In this document: in pieces, positions 26,701 through 37,900 of the stretch | Layout: every line of letters starts with the position of its first letter | Position numbering within the stretch: the stretch's first letter is position 1 | DNA from: Gyrodactylus bullatarudis | Lineage: Eukaryota; Platyhelminthes; Monogenea; Gyrodactylidea; Gyrodactylidae | NCBI GenBank assembly: GCA_012064415.1 | Contig: SSNU01000209.1 | Coordinates: forward strand, 1 to 64,000 | Reading direction: 5' to 3' | Length of the DNA: 64,000 nt | Program-made: the position numbers and the translations under genes | Notes under the pieces: model-generated | The model's database searches: none | Told to the model about the DNA's origin: nothing | The model's input: the letters and a program-made list of their open reading frames with translations, nothing else

Positions 26701-29700
26701 GTAGAAGTATTCTTGAATCATCGAATTCAATCAGTAAAACAATTCGGTTCTGTGATTTAAATACATAATTAAGCTTTTGTCACCAAAATTAAGTATAAAG
26801 ACTAATATTTGTATTCTTGCTACATTCTGTTAATTAAATTTATATTTTTCTTGGTGTGTAAAGTGTCTCCCTGTGTTTATTGACCAGACTTGATAAATGT
26901 AAATTCATCTCTATTAAGTCAACATTCTAATCTTAACATTCAAGGATATTTCCAAGGTAGGGAAATATCAAATGTCACTCTATTCTATACTTTTAAGGTA
27001 ATTAAGAGTTACTTCGTTCTACATAGAAAAAATTAATCCGCAATTTGTATTGAGTAAAGTCGATGTTGCAATCAGATTGATTAAATATCATATCTCGATC
27101 CTAACCATCGAAAATTAGTGTTGAGAATGAAATATTCTAAAAATCTATAGATACAGTAGGAAAGAATTCAGTGAGCGCTTATATGGAACATGAATAAGAA
27201 TTAGAGAAGCAAAAGAATGAAAGACCGGCTCTATAGATCATTTGTTAGGAACCTAGTCATCTCTTTCTCATGGCATATGGCTTATTTCGTCAGAGTGGTT
27301 TGTCCAAGACTGAAGAATAATCTTCTTGAAAATTCACAATTAAATTTTCATACAGTTTCATGAAGTTTTGAATATTCCTAATCTATTTATTCTCTATTAA
27401 ATAAATCTCATTGAATTTCTCTTTGCTGCATAAATAATTGTTTTTCGAATTAGTCATGTAAGAGAATTGAAAATTTAATATTGTCGACACTATTTAAGAA
27501 GAAGAGTTGAAGTTACTTCAAAGGAATTTTCCAGGAAGTATTACTTTTTGAAAAAGCAGAAAATTTGTTCAAGGAGAGGAAATTAATGAATTGCATTTGG
27601 ATGAATTTTTGATTATTAAGTTAGAAAAGTAGACCAAACTCATTTATTATGATTTATTTGATGGAATTCAACATTAAAAGCTTCAGGAAATTATAAAAGT
27701 TACTCTTATTAACATCAAATTCTATCGAATCTAACCAACAGGGCATTCCTCCCCATTCATTTATGTTGGAGATGAATTTATCCAACTGTTTATTCATTGG
27801 AAGCGAAAATTGATCAGAATGACTGAAATTGAAAGGAAAATATTTACTCAGCATTGCTAAGTAACAAAGATGTGTATTTTTATATTTACCATAAATACAT
27901 CGCAAGTTATTTTCAATTTAGATCTAGATTAAAATTTTTGATATAAATGTATTATTGATTTAGTCTCAAGTATTTCACAGAGATGTTTCTTCTTGACATA
28001 TTACTTAGTCACGTGTATTAAGATTGTAACGGGATGCATGAAAATTGTTAATTGAACAACTCAAAAAGAAAATATGTATCACTGAATTCCTAATAAAGCT
28101 AGTTGACATGAAGGTGAGAATTTACTATTTTTACAAAAAACTCGATATTTTCCTCCGAATTCCAAGAAAAAAATTTATTTTCTGAATTCTAAAACGGGTG
28201 GTTCCCCAAGCAACCAAAGGGAAGAGGAAAGCATAGAAGAAGAGTACCATCCGGTGTCCAGACAATAGATGCATTTCTCACTGCCCCTAAGAGATGAACA
28301 CACTCTATTCCCATTTGTCAGAACTAGTTGAATGATTGCTATTGGCCTTTATTATTATGTTCTCTAATTTTTCATGTATATAAATATATTAAGTCGGTGT
28401 TTGGTCCGAAGAGAACCGACGAAAATAAAGCTTTATTCACCAATCAACTTTCGTTCGTTCTTTAAACTAGCATGACTTCTAGTCAGCAACCTCCAAATAT
28501 TTTCGAGGAAATCAAGCAACTTATGTCCGATAAAAAAAACTCGATATTTTCCTCCGAATTCCAAGAAAAAAATTCATTTTCTGAATTCTAAAACGGAATG
28601 AGCTTATAAGATGTGGATATTCGAAAAAATTCAATCTGACCATTATTGGGCCGTTTTTCGAATTTTTCAACTTTTCAACCCAAAATATTGATGATATTTG
28701 GGATCAAAATTGAACGAAGAATTCGAATTTGGCCATAGAAATAGCGAAAACCTTACTGTTTCCGAGAAAAAGTTAAAGTTCCAGATTTTGGAAAATTTGC
28801 CTTCGTGATAATCGAAAAAATTTAAATAGTTCGATTTCCCACAGTAATGACGAATTTTAGTGAACTTTTGCAGGTGAATTCGAATTCTTCGTCTAATGTT
28901 GATCCCAAATATCATCACCAAATTGCTTAGAATAATCGAAATCGATAAATATTTTGGGTTCAAAAGTTGAGAAAGTGGAAATTCGGTACATTTTCGAAAT
29001 TCGAAAAAATGGCCTAATTTTGGTCAGATTGAATTTTTTCGAATATCCACATCTTGTTATTTCATTCCGTTTTAGAATTCAAAAAATAATTTTTTTTTTC
29101 TGTGAATCCGGAGAAGAATATCGAGTTTTTGTAAGAATAGTAAATTCTCACCTTTATGTCAATTAGGTTTAGATTATATAAAGTTAAGTATCTGTGATTT
29201 TTTCAAAATTCTCGATTTTTTGTTAAAAATTCGAATATGTTAAAGATTTTCAAGAATCCTAGCCATCCTGCCTACTTTTACCATTTAAAGAAAAAAGTTC
29301 TGAAAAAAAGATTATTTTTATGAAAATTGGAATTCAGCTCTATCAACCCAACTAAACTAATTACGCTGATTCCGAATTCTTTTTAAAAAGCCGACTTATC
29401 ATTTCATTTATTATAGCAGAGGTTAAAATCGGCATTTGTTGGGTCTAAAACCATTTATCTTCTAAACTATAAGAGATATCGAGCAGGCGATTGCATATTA
29501 GAAATCTACTGTTTCACGATAGAAAGTTATTTTATTTTTTCCCAAGGCCTCAAAAAATAGGTTTTCAAAAAAACTTTCCAAATTTTTTTTCATATTTGAC
29601 TAAATTTTCAAGTTAATAGCATCAGTGAAAAGCTATCTTTATGAATTACATCTATATTTTTGTAGCTTGATAAATTTCCCTTCTAATGAGGGGTGGAAAA

Positions 29701-31771
29701 AGGTAATTTAAGTATCTTACAGTTCAAATTATCGCTCAAGAAAGTATTGTCTTCTACTGGTGGAAGAATGGGGCATGAAGGGTTAAATTTACACTGGAAC
29801 GTAAAGAATTTATTGCCCCGCTTTGTATAAATTTGATCTTTAAAAATTATTATTTCCGTAGCATCTTGTAGCTCAATACATTTTCTACATATCTATCTTG
29901 AGTGAAATAACTTCATATGAAAATGTACACATTTGATAATTTGATGAAATGCTCATCTTGAGTACATGAAAAACGAAGATTGAAAGTCTCTCTATTATAT
30001 TTCTGGAGAAGAAGCGAATTGATTTTCAATCTCTCTTTATCTCAAGATTTCCCCTCCTATTTCCTAGTATGCACTGAAATAACTTTTCATCGCAATTTGA
30101 GATTCTCAAAACGGTAAAAGAAGCTTTTTCTAAATGTCAATTATGTAAATATTACTACATATGTTAGCAAGTTAAAATTTATATTTTTTCTCCTGTTTAT
30201 TTTCGGGATGAGAATTGGAGAGTCTCTAATATAGACACATCTTATACAGTTTTTACATTTCATTTATCAATATACATATTTACAGAACAATTTTGATAGA
30301 TATTGTACACAAATTTGCCAAGTTTTGTAAATAAAGCTAAATTAGAGCTTAAAATTTTTTCATTGATTTTAAAATGACAGGGTTGTTAAATGAAATTTTT
30401 TTCCATATTTATTTTTGCTAAAAATTTTGCTACGAATATGAGCTATATTTCGAGCATAGCGAGCAGCAGCATGTTAGTTACACGTCAAATATGATTTTAT
30501 TGCTCAAAAGTACTATGATTTGATTGATTATACATTAGTTTAGTGTTAACTTTATATGGCAAAGGTGTGAGCCATAAGTTTAGAAATTTGAGAAGATTAA
30601 TCTCAGTATACTGAATACAGACTCAAAGCTTTTCTTTTAGAATTTTGATGAGTATATCCGTGTATCTGTATTTATCCTTAGAGTGCTATAAAGGGTGTTT
30701 ATATAACTTTTTTCATTACCCGTCTCGGTCCCAGGTTCAAACCCTCCCACACCGGGCACATTAAACACTCTTTCTCTGTTCTCTTATTTTTACAATCATT
30801 AATCTTTATAATTCTGTGTATAAATAAATCTTCGATTACCCTGTTTATTTTCACCTTGCAGTAAGAGATATTTGAATTCAAACCATTAGAAAATACAAAT
30901 TCTTAATAATACGCCCTGAGATTGCAAAGGAGAGAGTTTTTCTACTGAAAATTTTATTCATCATTTATAATGGCAAATACATACATACAGTTATAGTTGG
31001 ACGAACATCTTTAACAAAGCAATTGATTGTAAAGAACTCTGTAATCCGATTTTTGTCATTTATTTACTTTGCTAATCTTTCCCTTAGATTTTTTCATCTT
31101 TTTCTTGATCCTCTTCTTGTTCCTCTTAAGTTTCCATTCAACATACCACTTGATTAAGGAACGAAAACACATCTGAAATGTTTTTCTCTCAAAATCATTG
31201 CTTAAATATCTATACAATTATTATACAAATAATTTACAAACACGTGTCTTCATCGTTTATATGAAAAAATATAGATTTTGACATATACTGAACAAAGTAA
31301 CTTTACTAGAATTATCCTCATTGATCGAAATTTGAATTGAAAACTGGCATTCAATTCTATTCAGTAGTTTTAACAGTACTTATAAAGACACTTTAGATCT
31401 ATTTTTTGTCAAATAAAAATGTTTTTTCCTAAAATTCCTTGGCCAGCTGCATTTATTGTCTGTATTCATGTTGAAAGAATTCAGCTCACTTGTTCTAATA
31501 CAAGTATTAAAAGTAATTTTTTTAATTTATTCAGGTTATCAAGATGCTGATAACAGTGGTAGTTTTCTTTGCTATTCAATGGTTTCCGCAGCGAATCGCA
31601 GCAATACTGCAAGTTTTTCAACTTGTTCAACTAGATTACTGGTTCATGTTGTTCTCCCGCAACTTGTGTTATATAAACTCAGCTGTAAATCCGTTTCTCT
31701 ATAACTACATGTCAAAAAGATTTAGACGCGCTTTCAAATCAGCTCTCAGATTACGTCTCAAATGTTCTTGA
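14756..31771 (+). CDS. TRH-receptor-like rhodopsin-class neuropeptide GPCR
   Basis: Exon 1 (14756..15658) and exon 2 (31535..31771) join in phase 0 to give 379 residues. A cleavable-looking signal peptide (MIRIFSLSSLLLLLLVTF-like) precedes seven TM segments. Key features: GN in TM1, NCYLLSLAVSD in TM2, CKVW before TM3, ERYLAICHP at the end of TM3, a second Cys in ECL2 (YVCQP), FFAIQWFP in TM6 and NPFLY in TM7. The TM2 SSTNCYL, the SALSITAFSVERY segment and the WFMLFSRNLCYINSAVNP stretch resemble vertebrate TRHR and protostome TRH/EFLGamide receptors, so Gq-coupled peptide signalling is expected. The ligand cannot be read from sequence. The intron (15,876 nt) sits at the ICL3/TM6 border, with donor AAA|GTGAGT and acceptor TTCAG. 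The cytoplasmic tail is short. Confidence 0.83.
17299..17394. repeat. Perfect 28-bp-arm hairpin flanked by 12-bp direct repeats
   Basis: Arms 17310..17337 and 17354..17381 are exact reverse complements around a 16-nt loop. The 12-mer CAAATTAAAGCT occurs at 17299..17310 and again at 17383..17394, bracketing the hairpin like a target-site or local duplication. It abuts the foldback element starting at about 17392. Confidence 0.85.
17392..17850. mobile_element. Foldback/MITE family copy 1
   Basis: The left end (CTAGTTAACGTAACAAGATG) and the inverted right end (CTTAACTGTCATGAAGATTA on the complement) match the ends of the 28099..29166 element. The interior has the same diagnostic pieces, CTCGATATTTTTCTCCG and GACAATAATGACGAATTC. 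No transposase is present, so it would be non-autonomous. Confidence 0.65.
18415..18665. mobile_element. Degenerate partial copy of the foldback family
   Basis: The right portion (GAGCTTTTTGTAAAACTAGT then AAATTCTCATCTTTATATCA) matches the right terminus of the 28-kb element. The upstream part resembles its inner arm (TTTGAATTTCGAAAATAC). The left terminus was not found, so boundaries are approximate. Confidence 0.45.
22072..22690. mobile_element. Diverged foldback-family copy
   Basis: The start resembles the 52-kb copy (GGAATTTTTTAATAGTTACG then TCATCAAGAAATCG). An internal inverted repeat is visible between about 22255-22310 and 22495-22570, around the GAGTT..GTTGATTT and GAAATCAAAAAAATTTTC segments. 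It is more decayed than the 52-kb copy. Confidence 0.45.
22879..23380. mobile_element. MITE-like inverted repeat with about 175-bp arms
   Basis: The left arm (about 22885..23060) and right arm (about 23205..23380) are reverse complements with roughly 90% identity. Ends read CCCGGGTACTACTTGGAT.. and, inverted, the same with a few changes. The roughly 145-bp centre is A-rich and non-coding. No transposase frame is present. Confidence 0.75.
28099..29166. mobile_element. Largest foldback element, near-palindromic, about 1.07 kb
   Basis: Both ends read CTARTTGACATRAAGGTGAG inward, continuing through GAATTTACTA and CTCGATATTTTCCTCCG-like sequence. The inner halves are also complementary: GTGGATATTCGAAAAAATTC near 28612 mirrors the segment ending near 29052. 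The left arm is interrupted at 28198..28531 by an LTR-like insert. Small frames within it are an effect of the repeat, not genes. Confidence 0.8.
28198..28531 (+). mobile_element. LTR-like fragment with a possible gag start
   Basis: The insert lies between two nearly identical copies of a roughly 60-bp stretch of the foldback element (28135..28197 and 28532..28596). It is less AT-rich than its surroundings and contains a TATA-like TATAAATATATTAAG near 28379, an AATAAA near 28427 and then ATG at about 28471, which opens a frame reading MTSSQQPPNIFEEIKQLMSD until the junction. This arrangement (promoter, polyadenylation signal, then a Gln/Pro-rich N terminus) suggests the 3' part of an LTR plus the first codons of a gag-like gene. 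No protease, RT or integrase is present. Confidence 0.4.
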
Positions 31772-32055
31772 CGAAATCATGATTTAAAAATTTCCCAAAC
31801 TGCAATCATTCACTCCACATTGTACACACATTATTATTATTATCAGTAAATTTATGCAAGATTTATTCGATGCATTGTACAATGTATACATGAGATGTAT
31901 TAATTTCAAATAACAATTGTTAGAAAAAATAAATTTATTTTTATTATCAACTTCAACTGAATTTATTCAATCTATCAATAATAAGGAAGAATTAATGAAC
32001 TTTTAAATATTTCTTGGTCAATTTTTAAATTTAAAGCTAATGATAAAAAATAAAA

Positions 32056-32448
32056 TTACTCTGAATTATCTCGAGGCTTTCCAAATCCACTCGACTCATC
32101 CTTTGTGTTGTAGACATTCATTCGAGATTTATGACTATTGTTATTATTGCTATTGCTATTATTATTGAATGGATATCCAACCCCTGAAGACATTGGATTA
32201 AATCCACCAGGTGACCGATGATGATGATGGTGATGGCCAGAGGATTTCTTGCCTGATGAAGTCTTTGACTTGGATTTTGTCGATAAAGTCTCAATATTTT
32301 CCTTAGATTCCTTTTTCTCCTTAACTGGATTTTCTTCAAGGAAATCCTCATCATTTTTCCTCTGATTCTTTTGTTTCATCATGAATAATAGTCCAAGACC
32401 AACTATGAGCGGCATGGCAGTTCGAGCTTGTAAGAGACCTCCAACCAT
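32056..32448 (-). CDS. Small membrane-anchored Lys/His/Asn-rich protein, unknown
   Basis: A single exon of 130 codons. Residues about 10-25 form one hydrophobic segment (MPLIVGLGLLFMM). A highly charged Lys/Glu stretch, a run of six His (SGHHHHHHRS), then a Gly/Asn/Ser-rich tail follow, so a single-pass or tail-in-cytosol topology is plausible. I do not recognise a family. Codon use looks coding rather than random and the frame is open with an ATG start. It converges with exon 2 of the GPCR gene, 284 bp away. Confidence 0.5.
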   Translation of the reverse strand: MVGGLLQARTAMPLIVGLGLLFMMKQKNQRKNDEDFLEENPVKEKKESKENIETLSTKSKSKTSSGKKSSGHHHHHHRSPGGFNPMSSGVGYPFNNNSNSNNNNSHKSRMNVYNTKDESSGFGKPRDNSE

Positions 32449-32631
32449 AACTATTCAGTCGAAGAATAAATGAATAATAACTTGTTCAACTATAATGGTA
32501 ATAATGTCTCAATTTATGATTAATCGTCTTTCTATATTTTTTTAACAATTACATAGTGCATCTCTCTTGATTTATAATGGTTCGAATATTTCTATAACTA
32601 CAACTACTATTATTATGAGAGAATTTACCAA

Positions 32632-32651
32632 ATATATATATATATATATAT
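32632..32651. repeat. (TA)n microsatellite
   Basis: About ten uninterrupted AT/TA units. Confidence 0.9.
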
Positions 32652-33285
32652 TTTACAACTACAGAATCAATTCGTATAATGAAAGTTTCTGAGTATTGGC
32701 TGTAATAAAGTAATTTGGATATTTAGAAGAGGAAAAACTTTAGAGATGCTTCCTTTTCTTATCATGATTATCTTTATTCTTCCTATAACATGATCGAATG
32801 TAAATTTATAACAATTCCAAATGAATAACCCAACTAAGTATTAAATTAGTCATGTCTTAATACTTATGTCCAAATCAAAATTAGACTATTCCATAGGCTT
32901 GCTCTATTTTTAATAAATGTCTCAAAATTGTTGAGTCAACAAAAAATTAAGCTTAATCAATCAAATGTAATTTTTTGATTTATAATTCCCAAATCCATTA
33001 CATTTAACCCTTGAATGAAAAATTATTTTTTGCTAATGTAAGTTTTAATGCAGATGGGGTTGTATAGAAATTTCTTTTTAGGGTTAAAAGATTTTTTTGA
33101 TTTATTTTAACACTTAAAGTCCCAGGCGATCAATTTTCATCAATTTAAGCATGCTGAATTCAATGTTGTAAAAATTATTTCTCTAACTTTATCCATAATC
33201 CCGTTACCAATATGTGATAATAATAACCCAATAGGTTCTTTGGGTCTATTTCTACTCATAAGCGACCATAGTATTAATAATGATT

Positions 33286-33520
33286 TTAAATACTATTCTT
33301 AAAACAGTTTCTTTCTCTATTAAAAAAAGGCATATTTCACAGTAAAAAGAGCAATGTGACCGACATAGTTGGCATATTTTTCTTTCACCAAACAGGATCC
33401 AATACCATCTCGACGCACATCGTCAATAGGGACCATGATTCTCTGTCTCCTTGTGGGCGGTTCATGGAATGAAGTTTCTAAACTAGCTGATGGTCTTCCT
33501 CTTTTTCGCTTTTCAAAATT
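33286..33520 (-). pseudogene. piggyBac-like transposase C-terminal relic
   Basis: The minus strand reads a basic KRKRGRPS segment, then PPTRRQR, VPIDDVRRDGIG and finally NRERNCFKN before TAA at 33288..33286. PiggyBac-type transposases end with a similar RGRPS / VRLDG / Cys-rich finger / NCF order. Here most of the expected finger cysteines are Tyr, Val or Phe, and an in-frame stop lies just upstream. The catalytic DDD region is absent. I read this as a dead 3' fragment; homology is by motif order only. Confidence 0.45.
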
Positions 33521-34351
33521 TCTTCTTTGCTACTTGCTGTTCCTTGCATCTTTCTATATGAACTATATCAGCATTTACACTGAATGAAACTAGAATATGC
33601 CAGAGAATGTAAAGGCAACAATGTTTTGATTCGAAACCAAAGGGTCATGAAGATCAACTTTCCCCCCCCCCCATTTAACAGTTATATACTGATACGAAAT
33701 TAAATCTTTGAACCTTTAGCTACATGAAAAATACGAAACTTACCTTTTTTTCATATAAAAACTTTCGATCATGGAATAAATGTAAAGATAAGCTAAACAT
33801 AAACAAGTTTAACTTATCTTACTAAGTAACTTAGTCTAAGTTACGATTCATTAATTTTCAAAAACTACTTATGTGGTTACTTATAAGTATATCCGTTTGG
33901 TAAATGGGTAAATTTCCCTATTGTAGTTACTACAATGTAGTAAATATAAAGTTGAAATTCAACTGTTGAATAAAATATTTGATAAAATAATTGTTACCAA
34001 AATTTCTCCATATTAAGAGTGCGTCAAAATGCAGAAAAATTGGATGAATGTCTTGCATCTTTTAATATTTTTAGTTGGAAGGTTTAAACCTTCCTTCTTA
34101 TGGGCTTACTAAATCGGAATTGGGATAGATCAACTTTCATACTAAAATATCTCAAAAACTTGATGAACAATGAGTTTTATCTGCATAGATATATTTGCTA
34201 AATGAACAAGTTAGACTACTACTGTAGGTAAAGAACCAAGATTATTAGCTTATTGACGACTAATTTCTCATTATTAGTTTCTGAAAGTTAGATTCCAATT
34301 AAAAAGAAGAGTATTAGGTCTTAGTAAAAATACCATTTATTTTTTCTTGAT

Positions 34352-34807
34352 TTAGACAAGTAGAGCAGATGCGTTTGAACTATCGTATTTCCAATTTGGA
34401 GGTAAGATACTCTTAGTTCTGTAATATCTCGAGAGACGGTGGATGCGACTTTCAATTAAAATAAGACGGAATTTGCCGTCCTTGTCTTTACGATTGGAAT
34501 CAAGATGCTTACGCATTGCAACTGCCTTTTTAATCAACTGGTAGAGATCATCAGGAATTGCTGGTGCTAAGCCTCTAGCTCTGAGGATTCTCAAAATTTT
34601 GTTGCCGGCAACCCAACGAACTTGAGCGATACTATAGCAATCTCTGAGAATAACGCCAATTTGTGAAGGAGAAAGACCCTTTCTGGACAACTTATAAATA
34701 TGTTCCTTGACAGCTTCCGATGTCATTTTTTGCCATGATGGCAATGATCTACGATAAGGTAGAGCGCTTTGGGATATACCCTTTCCATTACCATGCATAC
34801 GACCCAT
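34352..34807 (-). CDS. RPS13: 40S ribosomal protein S13 (uS15)
   Basis: A single exon encodes 151 residues, exactly the usual eukaryotic length. It starts [20 protein letters not shown] and carries the uS15 core ([45 protein letters not shown]), ending in a [19 protein letters not shown] tail. It binds 18S rRNA in the small-subunit platform. It is intronless, unlike most neighbours. It is divergent from DDB1. Confidence 0.98.
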   Translation of the reverse strand: MGRMHGNGKGISQSALPYRRSLPSWQKMTSEAVKEHIYKLSRKGLSPSQIGVILRDCYSIAQVRWVAGNKILRILRARGLAPAIPDDLYQLIKKAVAMRKHLDSNRKDKDGKFRLILIESRIHRLSRYYRTKSILPPNWKYDSSNASALLV

Positions 34808-34948
34808 TTTGATATTTTCACGCCAACTGTCTCAGAATTAATTGAATTAGACTAAATGTTTAAACAAACATTTTGGAATGTTGCACTGATTAGTTTATTT
34901 GTTCAAATAATTTCAAATATTAATCAAGGTTACTGTTAATTGAGTAAC
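34808..34948. promoter_or_regulatory. Shared 141-bp divergent promoter region (RPS13 / DDB1)
   Basis: This is the whole space between two divergent start codons. No named motif is assigned. The pairing of a ribosomal-protein gene with a housekeeping repair gene suggests a constitutive promoter (inference). Confidence 0.45.
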
Positions 34949-37900
34949 ATGGCTCACTACTATCATGTTACTGCTCAAAAACCCACTGCTACTATAGGAT
35001 CATGTACTGGTTATTTTGTCAAGCCAGATATCTATAACCTGTTAGTTGTCAAGAACACATACATTGAAATTTATGAAATATGTGCTGAAGGCATGAAACT
35101 AATGAAAGAAATTTCATTTAATGCAAAGATTTTAGCTGCAAAGCTTTTTCGTAGAAAGCGTAACAAAACAGACTCTCTATTCATATTGTCACACGATGCC
35201 TCTGTCTGTATTATAGATTGTCAATTCCAAAATAATCAGCTTGAACTGATTACCACAGCATCGGGTTCAATTGAAGATAGAGGTGCCAAAATGCTGGAGA
35301 ATGGTATTGAAGCACATATAGATCCGGACTCCAATTATATTATTATACGTTTTTATCATGGGATTTTAAAAATTATTGCATTAAAAAATGTTACGGATAA
35401 AATAATTCCATCCGATTCTTTTGAAATCAGTCAAAGCTCGGTAAATACTCATACTGTACGAATAGAGGAATCAAATATTATTGATCTTACATTTTTACAT
35501 GGTTATTCTCTTCCTACGTTTGCCATTATACACGAAGAAGATATTCTTCTCCATCTCAGAACATATGAAATACACGGACAAGAACTTATTCTCAGAAGCA
35601 TTCAACCCAGTCTTAATTCAATTGAACCTGATTCAAACATTTTAATTCCTGTTGAAAAACCTTATGGTGGTGTTATTATCATTGGAGATAAATTAGCTTG
35701 TTATCAAAGCAAGGAAGGACCTCATATTTCTCAATATACTAGTCAAAGGAGAAGTGCCAAAATTTTAGCTTATGCCAAAATCGATGTCAATCGTTACTTA
35801 CTTGGAGATATTTCTGGGAGATTGCATATTCTTACTTTAATTCCCGAGGATGGTCCTGGTTCAACAAGAAGTAACTCAAAAGTGGAAAACTTGAGGATTG
35901 ATGTATTCGGAGAGATATCAATCCCTGAGACACTCTCATATTTAGACAATTCAGTAATATTTGTTGGTTCATGTCTTGGGGATTCTCAACTAATCCGACT
36001 GAACATTGATAATGAGAATGACAAAAAATTCGGTCTTACTGTTCTTGAACAATTCACTAATATTGGTTCTATTGTTGACATGGTTCTTTTTGAAAATAAA
36101 GGCCAAAATCAACTGATTGCCTGTTGCAATGCTAATAAAGAAGGTTCCCTTAGAATTATTAGGAATGGAATTGGAATACACGAACATGCGACAATTGATC
36201 AAGAGCTGATAAAATGTAAATCATATTTCTGTTATTTTCTTTAGCTGTCTGGTGCTTTTCAATGATTGATGATATTTACGATGATGTTGTTCTTGTCTCA
36301 TTCCTGGGCCAATCCCAGTGAGTTTTATTTCAGCTTATTTCTCTCTCTTAGAATTCTCAAGTTCGATACTGATAATCTCATTGGAGTTGAATATCCTGGA
36401 TTTTCCTCAGACCAACAAACTATCTACTGTGCTCCTATCAATAGTATTTCAAACTCAGATGAGATAACTCCTGTATCAATGAATCTTATTTTGCAAGTAA
36501 CAATATCATCATGTCGTTTAATTGGTTCGAGAAGTCGAATATCGGAGAATTTAATTCAACAATGGAAGCCTCCCAATGGCCGAAATATATCTTGTGCCTC
36601 ATCTCATTTGGATCAAATCCTTGTAGCATCAGGATCAGATCTCTATTCATTAAAGGTTGTAGTGGAAGGAAATCAAGTTAAAATTGAACAATTGGGGTAA
36701 TTTTACATTATATATTCATTATTATATTTTATAATTTTTAAATTTTATTTGCATTTTTATCAAGATATGCAAGTATGCCCCATGAAGTCGCTTGTCTGGA
36801 CATGACCCCATTCAATATTAAGGCAAATAATGGAGCTATACTTAAAATGAAATCTTGTCAAAATATATGTTCAGAAGAAATCAATTCCAACAATCCTCAA
36901 ATTTTACGTCCTTTTATTTGTGCTGTTGGTCTCTGGCTCGGTCACGGAATTCATCTTTTATCCATGCCTGATTTGAAGCCAATATTCCATCAAGATTTAA
37001 ATGATCAATGTCTTAGCAACGAGAAATCAGCAAAAGCAAATGTCGAAATGAATGTTCAAAACCAAGTTGTTGCCCTTCCCAGATCTCTTATCATCTCCCA
37101 GCTAGAGGAAATCACTTATTTACTTGTTGGAATGGGGGATGGAACCCTTCATTACTTTATTATTGATTCAAGAGATGAGAAGAGTAATTATTCATCATGT
37201 TGATTTTTTTCCTAATCTACTATTTCATATTTTAGATATAAAATTAATTGATCAAAAGAAGGTTAATGCAGGAACAGGTCCAAATATGTATCTTAGACAA
37301 TGGAAATCCAAAACTAAATGGAATGTTTTTGTTGGAAGTAATCATCCATGTGTACTTCACTCAATTAAAAACAAAATTATCTTTGCCAATGTAAATCTCT
37401 CCGAAGTTTTTCACATGACACAGTTAAATGGATCTTTCTACACTGACTGGTTAGTTATTCATCAAATATTTTTTTCATTTCACTTTTTTTATTTATTTAT
37501 TCAGTATTTGTCTTGTAACATCATCTGGTCTTGTCATTGGCTCGGTGGATGACTTGGAAAAATTGCATATTCGTTCACTTCCGTTGGGCGAGACCCCTCG
37601 AAGATTATGCATTCAAAATTCATCGGACACTCTGGGTGTGATATCACAGCGTCGAGAAAATTTTGATGAATTAGATAAACCTCAAATGCTGCGGGCTCCA
37701 ATTTCCCTCAGTTCTAAAATTCCGAAAACATCCAGTCAACTAAGCAAATCTGATAACGTTGCAAATAGTGAAGACAAAATTCTTGATGCAGACGTTTCCA
37801 ATATTCTCTTGTTCAATCTTACGACAATGGAGTTAAAAGGAGTTCATAGTTTTTATCATTCACAAAAATACTGCGAATCAGCTTTATCTATCGCTTCTAT

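Larger units (their letters stand above)
15659..31534 (+). other. 15.9-kb intron of the TRHR-like gene
   Basis: This single intron holds a quarter of the window. It contains several foldback or inverted-repeat elements (listed separately), an LTR-like fragment and long unannotated AT-rich stretches. Small open frames near 20580-20939 (-), 23501-23686 (+) and 27654-27905 (-) have no recognisable family. No nested gene could be supported. Confidence 0.75.
32449..34351. other. 1.9-kb AT-rich intergenic region
   Basis: It contains a (TA)10 dinucleotide tract at 32632..32651, a piggyBac-like remnant at 33286..33520 and a C10-type homopolymer near 33662. Nothing else is recognised. Confidence 0.6.

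Noticed and set aside
27654..27905. 83-residue minus-strand frame with a protein-like NEWGGMPCWLDSIEF segment
   Set aside because: It lacks an ATG at the start, has no neighbouring exons and no family match; left unannotated.
30717..30765. GGTTCAAACC B-box-like sequence within a GC-richer patch, suggesting a tRNA or tRNA-derived SINE
   Set aside because: The flanking bases do not form a T-arm stem or acceptor stem, and no A-box is seen at the right distance on either strand.
33660..33675. Run of about ten C residues
   Set aside because: A homopolymer of this kind is most simply slippage or a sequencing-prone site; no feature depends on it.
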